From Mucidula mucida (taxonomy: Eukaryota; Basidiomycota; Agaricomycetes; Agaricales; Physalacriaceae): a stretch of 64,000 bases of DNA. Location of the stretch: the NCBI GenBank assembly GCA_015501055.1, contig JADNYV010000047.1:124001-188000 (forward strand). The letters run 5' to 3'. The notes below the pieces were generated by a model. The model was not told where the DNA came from and searched no databases. It was given only the letters and a program-made list of their open reading frames with translations. Every line of letters starts with the position of its first letter. Positions within the stretch are counted from its first letter, which is position 1. Made by a program: the position numbers and the translations under genes. This document shows positions 46,434 to 55,974 of the stretch, one piece after another.

Positions 46434-48272
46434 ATGGCGCACACCTACATCCCGCTGAGCTCGACACCCAGCTCAGAGTCAGAAACCGACAAGCCAAGCA
46501 GAGTCCGGGCTTGGTGGACGGGGGCTCAGGGTTTTTCGCGAGAGCATGCGGGGCTGCTGTTCATCACGGCCGCGCAGGCGTTCTTCTCGCTCGTCAATGT
46601 CGCCGTGAAGACGCTCAATGGGATAGATCCTCCTGTCGATACCCTCCAGGTGCGTCCTCTTGCAGTTTTTCCATGACAGTAGGAACTCATCATCATCATA
46701 CTATAGCTCATCGTCGTCAGAATGGTGCGGGCTCCGTGTGCGAACCTGAGATGTGCATTGCTAATGGACACATAGGCCATCACGTACATTTTTAGTGTCG
46801 CCTACATGTAAGTCGTTGGAATGGCGGTATGGCAGAGCACCTATTAATGCTTTGGCTAGGCTTATGCGCGGCGTCAACGATCCATGGATTGGCCCCAAGG
46901 GCGTCCGACTGCTACTCTGGTTTCGTGGATTTTCCGGGTACGCGGCACCTAAACGCGATCGACATGTCTGATCGAATTTCCAGGTTCTTTGGGCTGTTTG
47001 GCATTTACTTTTCGTTAAAATATCTCTCATTGTCGGACGCCACGGTCCTTACATTTCTTGCGCCGTTTTGCACTGGGATCGCCGGCGCTGTGTTTTTGAA
47101 GGAAAGATATACGTATCGGGAGGCATTGGCTGGATGTAAGTCGCGTTCCTTGTTAGAATCCTTGCGACAGGAAGATTGATCTCGTCGGCAGTGTGCAGTC
47201 TTCTTGGTGTTGTCCTTATCGCACGGCCTGCGTTTCTGTTTGGTCACCTGTCGTCTACGCCGGATGTCAGCCCTGTCGAGGACGGAGTTCCTTCCCCAGA
47301 AGATGATGTGTCTGTTGCCATTGCCACGGCAGAGCAGAGGCTTATTGCCGTTGGGTTCGTCTATGTCATGATGTCGGAATCTTCCCTCACATATCTTGTT
47401 TAGTGTCGCTCTTGTGGGAGTCTTAGGTGCCACTGGAGCTTGTTCGTGCTATCCTCCCGCAATCTTCTCAGTTCTGATTTACTTTGAGTAGATACGACTG
47501 TTCGCGCCATCGGGATGCGTGCGCACGCCTTGCACTCCTTGGCGTCGTTTTCTGCGCAAAGCGTGATCGTTGCGAGTATAGGGTGAGTAATGATCATTCC
47601 ATACGCAGAGTCAACATCTCTGAACGCTCTAGAATGATTATTAAACGAGTTCCGTTCATCCTGCCTACCCGAGTTCTCTGGGGCTTGCTATTGAGCGAAA
47701 TCGGCGTATTCGGCTTTATAGCCCAGGTTCGTTGGCTACTACTGTCCATTCAATTTTGGTGTCCTGACTCTCTGGTAGCTCCTGCTGACGATGGGTCTTC
47801 AACGCGAAACTGCTGGGACGTGGTGTTATGGCGATTCACACCCAGGTACGATCCTGCTTCAATATCCATTGTGCGCTAAACGAAGAGTGTTTTGTAGATA
47901 ATATTCGCCACGTTTTGTGAACGCATATTCTTCCATTCTACTCCGTCTGGTCTCTCCGTTGTTGGCACACTGATCATAATTGCAGCAGCTATTTATGTCG
48001 CTGTGAGCTGCCAGTCCACTGCCCTCCACAATTTATTAATGTTATATGTCTAGTTCACTAAAAAGAAGGAGCAGGTACAGTGCAAGGTCGAGGATATTGT
48101 TTTGGAGGAAGGGTTGCTCAGTGGTGTTGTCAAAAAGGTAGAAGTTGACGATTTGGATGATAGGGACCGTAAAGAATCTATCGATTTAGATGATGAACTC
48201 GTAGGTGGGCCGTCGGAGCCATCCAGTCCGCGCACCGACGAACGTAGAGACGACGATAGAGATTTACGTTAA
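46434..48272 (+). CDS. EamA/DMT-family membrane transporter 1
   Basis: ATG 46434 (MAHTYIPLSSTPSSESETDK) leads into the pattern of fungal EamA-domain proteins: LLFITAAQAFFSLVNVAVK, IDPPVDTLQ, WIGPKGVRLLLWFRGFSGF, GIYFSLKYLSLSDATVLTFL, GIAGAVFLKE, LIARPAFLFG, then the second half with IRAxGMRAHALHSLASFSAQ-like and LLLTMGLQRETAG segments. About ten transmembrane helices and eleven introns fit two EamA repeats; the C-terminus is a charged cytosolic tail ending DDRDLR with TAA 48270-48272. Substrates of this family (nucleotide-sugars, amino acids, others) cannot be told. Near 47815 one extra G (GGG) shifts the frame before the VMAIHTQ segment; the paralogue at 53.9-55.4 kb shows the uninterrupted reading. 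Confidence 0.8.
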
Positions 48273-48537
48273 TGTTTACACACGAAATAAACACAATGAT
48301 AACATCAGTATTGTTTCAAATAGCATGTTTTACACGTTGTTTACCATACTAACCGAGCCGTAGCTCCCGCCACATACTGCCCCGCAAGAGGTCTGCAAAG
48401 TCAGGCCAGGCCGGTATTCCCAATCACTAGTCTGATTCTAATTTCCGATGGGTCAAGGGTATAGTACATTGTTACAACAGAAACTGTACAAAGGAAAACA
48501 GTACTACACAAACCTACTTGAAGACCATATTGAAGAA
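48273..48537. other. Convergent spacer
   Basis: This short spacer lies between the 3' ends of the EamA gene (+) and the IFI27-like gene (-). No repeat seen. Confidence 0.4.
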
Positions 48538-49591
48538 TCACAGAGCCCGCGTATCACGTCTACATGCGAAGAGCGCACCAAGACCTCCTATGATACCAAG
48601 TGTCGGAGGAATCTTTCCCGCCTCCCCTGTCATACCTGCCCGTTGCAGCATGGCATACCAGCTCTTCGACTCCACCGCTGCGCCCCAAAAGTAGCGCTGC
48701 GACCATGAGGCGACGGATCCTAGTACCACGCACTCAGACTTGGGTTCTCATAAGCAATACTGGGAACTTGCGCACCTTTGACTGGCCCATAAGGACCGAA
48801 TCCGAATAGGGAGAGTATTGGGCGGAGGAGCAGCATCTCCGGGAGAAGTAGCGCAGCAACCGTGAAGAGGAAGTACGGAAGCAAGACGGGGTGCTGCTCT
48901 ATGAGATCGCCCGTGACGACAAGCACGTTGTATATCCCGCCGCGCATGCGGTCCCAATGAGGCTGAACCACGTCGGGCGGGAGATGGAACGTGTCGGCGC
49001 ATACCTGGATGAGAACGTCCCCCGCCATCGTGAGCGTGCTGTTCATCGTGACCTGGCGATCGTGATGACTCGGGGCCTGGTCGGGCGGAGGAAAGGTGCG
49101 CTCCATCTCGTTGAGGACGGCTTGGTAGTAGACAGAGATGCGGGCGGAGATTTCCGAGATAGGAATGTCGGACGCTGTGAGGGCGGTGTGGAGGAGTTTG
49201 GTGCTTTCGACCACATCGAGCATGTGGTCTTTGAGTTGGACAATCTCGGATATTTTGTATTCGTTTGCGATGTCGTTGATCATGGTGTGCGTATTATCCA
49301 TGACGGTCGTGACTTTGTTCTTAGCATCTTCCCAAAAGTCCTTCCAATGAGGGAAGAGGACTGGGGATCATACACGTGAGCGACATAACACTCTTCATAT
49401 ACAGGAAAGGACTCACAGAAGAAAGCATGTTCCAGCTTATTTGGCTGATGGGAGACCTTCTGTATTTGCAGGCAATATCAGAGGCCGAACCTGCTGTGTG
49501 ATGTTCTAGCATCGACAAACGAGAAGGCTTGCGCAGACAGGTGTAGGAACGCCACGAAGACAAAAAGACTGAAAAAGAGAGGGGACTTCAT
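48538..49591 (-). CDS. Secreted/membrane protein with C-terminal IFI6/IFI27-like domain
   Basis: ATG 49591 gives a signal peptide (MKSPLFFSLFVFVAFLHLSA). A helical region follows (WEDAKNKVTTVMDNTHTMIND, IVQLKDHMLDVVES), then an amphipathic stretch, a hydrophobic segment (YFLFTVAALLLPEMLLLRP), and the domain FGFGPYGPVKG/SVASWSQRYFWGAAVESKSWYAMLQRAGM. This last part has the GP.GPVKGS.A...Q..F.GA....SWF..LQ..GM pattern of Ifi-6-16/IFI27 (ISG12) domains, joined over a 60-nt intron. ISG12 proteins are small hydrophobic membrane proteins of mitochondria or ER; the role in fungi is unknown. Exon 1-2 borders are not certain. Block A lies 345 bp upstream, and a fragment of a second copy lies at 26838-27070. 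Confidence 0.75.
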
Positions 49592-49935
49592 GGCGGTCGA
49601 AGACAAGCTGCTCAGCCTCGTGTAGCAAGTTAGTCACCTCTTGTAATTTCCGAGCGACGGGCGTCAATCACTTTTTGATGTTGGTCATGAGGCGCTCGGT
49701 GACTCAATTGGAGGTGATATCGATGCTAAACCGAATGGATTAAGCTGTAGGTTATTACCACTTAGAGTCACCAGGCACTGTTCATCTAGCATTAATCATC
49801 CACATATACGCTGGCCCCCCGAGGATCGCTGACGTAGGGTGGCGGTAAGGTTCACGTAGAAGGTAGGAGAAAATGGAAGCCAACGCACCACGCCGGTTAG
49901 ACGACATCTCCTTGGCTTTATGGCGATTTAGTTTC
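49592..49935. other. Proximal upstream region of the IFI27-like gene
   Basis: This 340-bp stretch between the ATG and block A presumably holds the core promoter. No match to the other copy was found here. Confidence 0.35.
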
Positions 49936-50432
49936 TTCAGCATTGACGAGCCTCAAGTCATTGACTCATGACTGCTATATTATCCTCCACAGACGTTTGG
50001 TCTCCACGCTTCTGCAAGTCGTAGTTAACGTTTCTCCCTTACCGTGGGAAGATTCGTCAGCGTCCGCCATAGATACATTTTTTTCCAGTCCTCTTCTCTT
50101 GACCACTATCACGAATAAACTTGTTTTCCTCCTTCATTTGATCATCCGTGTCCCCGTTTCCACAGACCAAGTCAAGGCTTCTGCGCTTCCCCACGCAGAG
50201 GCCTGTTACGTCTGTGGAAGAGGATTGTAGCATGAGCTGGCTCGCCACCGAGGTCCGTTCTGGAGGCTTGGTGGATCAACGACGCCCTCTGTTCGCCGTC
50301 TGCTAGCGTTGAGTGGCGACTTTATCTGTGGCGCTGCTCCGTAACTAATAGACTTACATATCTTCGATACACGCTTTATTTTCGTCAACTTGCATACGAT
50401 TCAATACACGCTTTGTTCTGGTCACATTGTAC
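49936..50432 (-). repeat. Dispersed block A, copy 2 (inverted partner at 22341-22828)
   Basis: The reverse complement matches 22341-22828 nearly end to end, for example TGTGACCAGAACAAAG near 50430 and CAATGACTTGAGGCT near 49960. The two copies keep the same order relative to the IFI27-like gene or its fragment. This makes a segmental inverted duplication more likely than independent insertion. Confidence 0.75.
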
Positions 50433-50951
50433 AGAGTGAAAGCGTAGCTGCGAGTGCGCCTCGTGTAGGAATGTATGTGCAAAGCGGAATTACGAGAACC
50501 GGACGCTCGAGAATGGGTACCCCAGGGGGGCGGACAGTGTTCAGTTCCAAATCACACGAGTTGAATACGTGGGAACATAGCGCGTTCAATTCGGCCCCCA
50601 AGAGCAACTGTCCGTGCTTAATTTCATGAATCCAAGCAAAGAACTACTTGTTTGTGAGATTTTTGGGTATCAGCTCGTTCTTTTTCTCACATCCATGTCC
50701 AGCCAAGATAATTCCTATTCCTTTCTTCCCACTTACATGCGGCCATCCAACAGCAAACCTCCTCGACTATGTCCCGTGATGACCTTCCCACTCTTATCAT
50801 TTACCATCTCCATCTTTATCATTTCTACAGCAGTTCAACGGTGAGTAGTTATTGCTCTTTTTCGCTGATTTATCTCACCGGCGTTCCCTGCCCAGACTTT
50901 ACTGAACACATATAATACGGTTGTTGACAACCAAGATGCTCCGACTTGAGA
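50433..50951. other. Upstream region of the glyoxal oxidase gene
   Basis: No repeat or gene was recognised. A TATAAT word (50910-50915) lies about 40 bases upstream of the start codon. Confidence 0.4.
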
Positions 50952-53054
50952 ATGGTCTCTCTCTTCTTAGTCGTCCTCGCGGCACCCTATTGCGTTTCTG
51001 CCGCATCCGACTCCCTTGGCTGGCATTTTGTTCAGAATGGAACAAGCGGTGTGTTGGCTCTCGAGGCTATGGTCGTCTCGCCAACGTTGGCGATCATGTT
51101 CAACCGACCAGGCAACGATCCACTCCAAATCAATGGACACCCTGCCTGGGGCGCATTATGGAACTTTGAGACGAATACAGCTACCGCGCTTGACGTGCTC
51201 ACGGACTCATTCTGTGCGTCAGGAGCGTTCATCAGTAATGGAACTATGGTAGGCCTTTACTGCTTTGTTCAGCACGAAAGCTGACTAGAACACGTGGACA
51301 GATTAGCCTTGGGGGTAACCCCCTCGAAAACCTTGATACCGTTCCGGACAAGGATGGCTTGATGGCTCTTCGTATCTTCGAGCCATGCTTGGATCCTTCT
51401 GGCGCCAGCTGCACGCTGTTCGAGGACCCGGATAATATCCACTTGGCAGAGAAACGATGGTATCCCTCGAGTGCAAGGATATTTGACGGATCTTTGGTTT
51501 GTGGATTTGTGGATTGCATGCCGGTTTTTCTGATTCGTTGTAAAGTTGATCGTGGGAGGGACCCATACTCCCGCTGCGTTCTATAACATCGATCCCGCAA
51601 ACACGTTCGAGTTCTTCCCTTCCAAAGACGGCGGTGTACCTCGGACATCGGATTTCCTTGAACGAACTGTCCCTACCAATTTATTCCCAAGGTTTGTACT
51701 ATCCACTCCATCTAGTATGTATTCTCTTCATTTACCATCCTTATTAGGGCCCTCGCGCTTCCGGACGGCAAAGTTTTCATTGCCGCAAACAACCAAAGTA
51801 TCATCTACGATATCGAGGCCAACACTGAGACACCCCTTCCCGATATCCCGAACGGTGTGCGGATCACTAACCCCATGGATGGAACGGCGACGCTTCTGCC
51901 ACTGTCGCCTCCGGATTATATTCCTGAGGTCCTGATATGCGGCGGCTCCGCCACGGACGACAGTATTCCCTCGCGAAACCTTTCTGCACAAACTCCGGCC
52001 TCAGACCAGTGCAGCCGGATAACGCTGACACCCGAAGGCATCGCTCAAGGTTGGGAGGTCGAGCACATGCTGGAAGGACGGATGATGCCTGAGATGATCC
52101 TCCTGCCGAATGGGCAAGTGCTCATCACGAATGGGGCGGGGACTGGATTTGCCGCGCTCCGCAGTGTCGCTGATCCTGTGGGCCAGTCGAACGCTGATAA
52201 CCCAGTGTAAGATTTGGGCTTTCTCGAAGTGAAGGTGCATACTCAATGTGTTGTAGCCTTACGCCGTCTTTATACACCCCCTCTGCAGATGTGGGACAGC
52301 GTATCTCCAACGTCGGTTTACCCACGACTGACATACCGAGGATGTACCATGCTTCCGTTTCTCTTACACCTATGGGGTACGCTTCTCGATGTCTTCCCTT
52401 GTTGTCGGACTGAACTATCTAAATAGCAACATCTTCCTTGCTGGTTCCAACGAGAATGTCCTGATCGTGAATGAAAGTGTCAAATTCCCTTCGTAAATGA
52501 CATTCATTTTCACCTCTTCTTCTTCCACTGACACGATCTAGTGAATTCCGTGTTGAATACCTAAACCCGCCTTACATGACTGTTGAGCGGCCTATTCTGC
52601 AAGACGTTCCTTCGCAAATAGGATTCCACGAAAACTTTACAATCACCGTTGATTTGCCCGAGAGCTTGAATGCGTCGACTGTCCAAGGTTCGTTCCTTTT
52701 CGTTCCTTTCTCAGTGATGAGTATCTCTAAACAAACTTGAGTAGTTGCTCTGATGGACTTGGGTTTCTCTTCTCATGCGTTCCACTCGAGCTCCCGACTG
52801 GTCTTCATGACCGCGTCGCTCTCGGAGGATAAAACAACACTTAGTGTTCTTAGTCCCCCGAATAACAGGGTGTATCCGCCTGGACCTGGTATGTATTTCG
52901 CTTGCATCCGAGGTTTATATGTTGACTTTGATTTGCAGCGTTTATTTTTGTGACCGTGGACGATGTTAGCAGTGCCGGTGCGCAGGTTATGGTAGGCTCT
53001 GGATTGTCGCCTCCGGTCCCGGATCAAGGTGTAAGTCTGCCGACATCGTTGTGA
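50952..53054 (+). CDS. glx: Glyoxal-oxidase-type copper radical oxidase (AA5_1)
   Basis: ATG 50952 opens a signal peptide ([17 protein letters not shown]), then [20 protein letters not shown]. The residues of the copper-radical site known from Phanerochaete GLX can be seen in context: Cys in [11 protein letters not shown], Tyr in [12 protein letters not shown] (thioether pair), Tyr-His in [11 protein letters not shown], and His in [12 protein letters not shown]. About ten short introns are placed; the C-terminus is [22 protein letters not shown] with TGA 53052-53054. The enzyme oxidises small aldehydes to acids with H2O2 release, supplying extracellular peroxidases in wood decay. Around 52267-52282 two bases appear missing (next to TTT and CCCCC runs), shifting the frame before [14 protein letters not shown]; the upstream half is clean. 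Confidence 0.85.
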
Positions 53055-53327
53055 AGGTGGGGCCATGTAAAGGTTGATAATCATTTGTCGGGTCTCTCTT
53101 ATACCGGCCTATGGCTGACTCTATTGAAGAGCCAGTAGACTGTCCCCGAAGGTCATCATCTCTTATCAGCGGCGTCACCACTTAATAATAATTGCCGATA
53201 CTACAGCACTTTTGACCAAGTCTGATGAGCGATTCCCGAGAGCACGGCAAATGCGATATGGTACAGCCTCAATGACTCGAAAGGTAATAAGAACACGGAG
53301 TAGGGAACAATCGGTCTCAACTCCCTC

Positions 53328-53782
53328 ATGTCTACTACTAAACCATTTGTGCTCATCGTTGGAGGTGCCGGCCAAACTGGTCGTGTCATCACTAAAGCCC
53401 TGTTGAAGGAGGGCAAATTCGTGCGTCAAGTTATCATCACAATGATGAGTGCTAACCCTCGAGCTCGTTGTAGCAAGTCGCATTGCTCAAGGGTATGGTC
53501 TCCCCCATCGTATGCTTCCATGATGCTGATTGCGGCGTGTAGCTTCCCGACGAGGAACTTTTCGCTAGGCTGAAGAGTACTAACGTCGCAACGAAGATCG
53601 TATCAGAATATTTCAATAGCATCTATATTCGTGGCGATAACACGCTCACGAATGCTGTGGCCGATGGATCATTGGATGCTCGGAAATTATACCCGGATGT
53701 GCCAGTCGCTTCGGTGGAGCAGACAGCAAAAGAATTCTATGCTAACCCGCCAATTCCAGATTATGACCTTTCGTCGAACTAG
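53328..53782 (+). pseudogene. NmrA/isoflavone-reductase-like gene with internal deletion
   Basis: ATG 53328 reads MSTTKPFVLIVGGAGQTGRV ITKALLKEGK, the N-terminal Rossmann segment with GGAGQTG, cut by an intron donor. The next recognisable part is the C-terminus, TKIVSEYFNSIYIRGDNTLT through DARKLYPDVPVASVEQTAKEFY, ending SSN with TAG 53780-53782. Some 150-200 residues that should carry the core of the fold are missing, leaving under 100 bases of linking sequence. The remnant cannot bind substrate. The family are NAD(P)-binding regulators or reductases. Confidence 0.7.
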
Positions 53783-53890
53783 GCATTGAGGGAACTTCGT
53801 GCTTTCGGTATTTCGTGTAGAAGTTGACTCGGAGGTGAAGGGGAGTTGGATTGAGGCTCCCCGGCCACGTGTATTCCCAGACCTACTATA

Positions 53891-55433
53891 CTATACTGAA
53901 GCGTCGTCTACTATTACGCTCTCCTTGGGCTTCGATACCTATACAACGGGATTAGTATTAGTAGCTTTCGTGAGTGATAAGAAGAAACACACCGCCACGT
54001 ACAACGCCGCAGTGACAATCATGACAATGCCGGCGACCGACCACGGGGAGGGCGTGTATTCGAAGAAGACGTTTTCGAGGATAGTGGCGAAGACGATTTG
54101 GGTGTAGATGGCGGTTGTGCCCCGACCAGCGGTTTCCCTTTGAAGACCCATTGTCAAGAGGAACTAATTAGTGTGATTTGGCTGGGGCGTAAGTTGGGAG
54201 GCATTTTGGGGGCATTTACCTGTGCGGTGAACGCGAACACTCCGATGATGCCGAACAGGGAAAGCCATACGGGATCGGTAGGAATAACCAAGTCTGATCC
54301 GCCCATTAGTATGCTGCATGAAATGAGCATCAAGTAAGACGTTCGGCGTGGAAAGCAGTGCAATACCCTATAGCAGAGGCCAGGACCGATTTCCCGGCGA
54401 AGGAGGTCAGTGAATGTAGAGCGTGTGCTCGTGAGCCTATCGCTCTGATGGTGGTATCTACAGCAGGTCTTCAATAACCCTGGAAGGCAGATAGAGTGAA
54501 CATGTGCTGACACGCGCCGGTAGCACCAACACATGAGATGATTCCTGCACTAGAAAGCGCATTCGTATGTATGTAAGACTATGGTAGTGCAGTACACAAG
54601 GGACTTACGCAACGGCTACCAATCTATCTTTCGCCTCGAGGGGTGGAAGGTCGTCCAGGCCGCCAAAGAGAAACTCGGGGCGTGCGATGAGGATCACTCC
54701 GCAAAAACTGATCGCTGAAACGAATGAGATGGATATCTCGCCGCCGAATGCCGCATCGGACGTACCACCAGCAACTAGTTGCTTGCCATATAATTTCTCC
54801 TTGAGAAATACTGCGCCTGCTATGGCCACCATGAATGGGGTGAGGAATGATAACACGGTCGCTTCTGAGAGCGTGAGGTATGTGAGGGAATAGTACAGTC
54901 CTGATACTCCGACGAAGCTGATGAGGTGTATTCAACGGGGAGGGAGGTCATAGCAGGTGTGGAGGGCTACCCTGAGCATCCGCGAAAAACTAACAACCCT
55001 CGGACGTCTGGAGGTCCAGTGAATGGATGGGGGATATCCATGGAGATCCTGATTGATGTTACTAGTGAGCCATAGACGTGAGAGTTGGCTAACATGTATA
55101 GAATCGAGAGGACGTAGGTGATGGTCTACATACGCTGATCAGACGCCGGTATCTCGGCGAAGTCAAGCGCATAATACCATTCTGACGAGAATCAACTACG
55201 GTACATTATTTTGGACTTCACTCTCCCACAGTGACATTTGAACTCACCTGGAGGGTAGTCACCGGCGGATCGATGTGGTGTAGTTTTTGCACAGAAAGAT
55301 CAACAATGGAGAAGAATAATTGCGCCGCCGCGACAAGGAATAGACCAACATTCTTGCCGTAAAATTCACGGAGCCATGTTGTGAGCGATTTCAAGCTGTT
55401 GTCATCGTCTAGTAGCGGGATGTGTTCTGTCAT
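53891..55433 (-). CDS. EamA/DMT-family membrane transporter 2
   Basis: ATG 55433 begins MTEHIPLLDDDNSLKSLTTW. The exons parallel transporter 1: LFLVAAAQLFFSIVDLSVQK, IDPPVTTLQ, TITYVLSIL, GLYYSLTYLTLSEATVLSFL, VAIAGAVFLKEKLYGKQLVAG, LIARPEFLFGGLDDLP, TTIRAIGSRAHALHSLTSFAG, LFGIIGVFAFTAQ and LLTMGLQRETAGRGTTAIYTQ. The last exon VSKPKESVIVDDASV ends at TAG 53891; the C-terminal tail is much shorter than in transporter 1. No frameshift was needed in the parts I checked. It lies in inverted orientation to transporter 1, with the IFI27-like and glyoxal oxidase genes between them. Confidence 0.75.
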
Positions 55434-55974
55434 CTAATGTCCGTCAGATTGAAGATCAACGATGCTTGTTTGCGCAGGTTTGCGCGTACCTCCGATCGTG
55501 AATTTCAGCCCAACCACGATTTTCCTGTGTCCCAAGTGCGCGCACACTTGGTAGGGCGCGAGAATACGTGGACAAGGGCAAGGGCAAGGAATACCCACGA
55601 CCATTCGATTAGTCAGCATCTTGTGAGTAATAATAGCATACATGCTCAGTGTGCGTTCAAAAGGTACATAGATTGTCTGTTTACAACGCACCTACTTGAA
55701 GCGTTCCTCTACGTAGATCGTTTTTCGGATCTTCCTCGAGCCCTTATCAATATGGATACACAACGACATCCTACCCGAATTCAGGCATCAAGTAGTATGT
55801 ACTTTCCTTATCTCTCTGCGTTTGTGTACTTACGACATTCCACCATCTAGATCTATTCCCGCTTCTTACTTCCCAGCGATGGTCGTCTGCCATGTAGGGC
55901 TGCCTCGGAGTCGCTGATGTCGCCCATAAAACTCGCGATAACGATTCAATCTCGGCTCCTTCAATGGTCCCGCC
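55434..55974. other. Divergent promoter region
   Basis: This holds the upstream regions of transporter 2 (-) and the amine oxidase (+). A 142-codon plus-strand ORF (55422-55850) is probably accidental. Confidence 0.4.
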
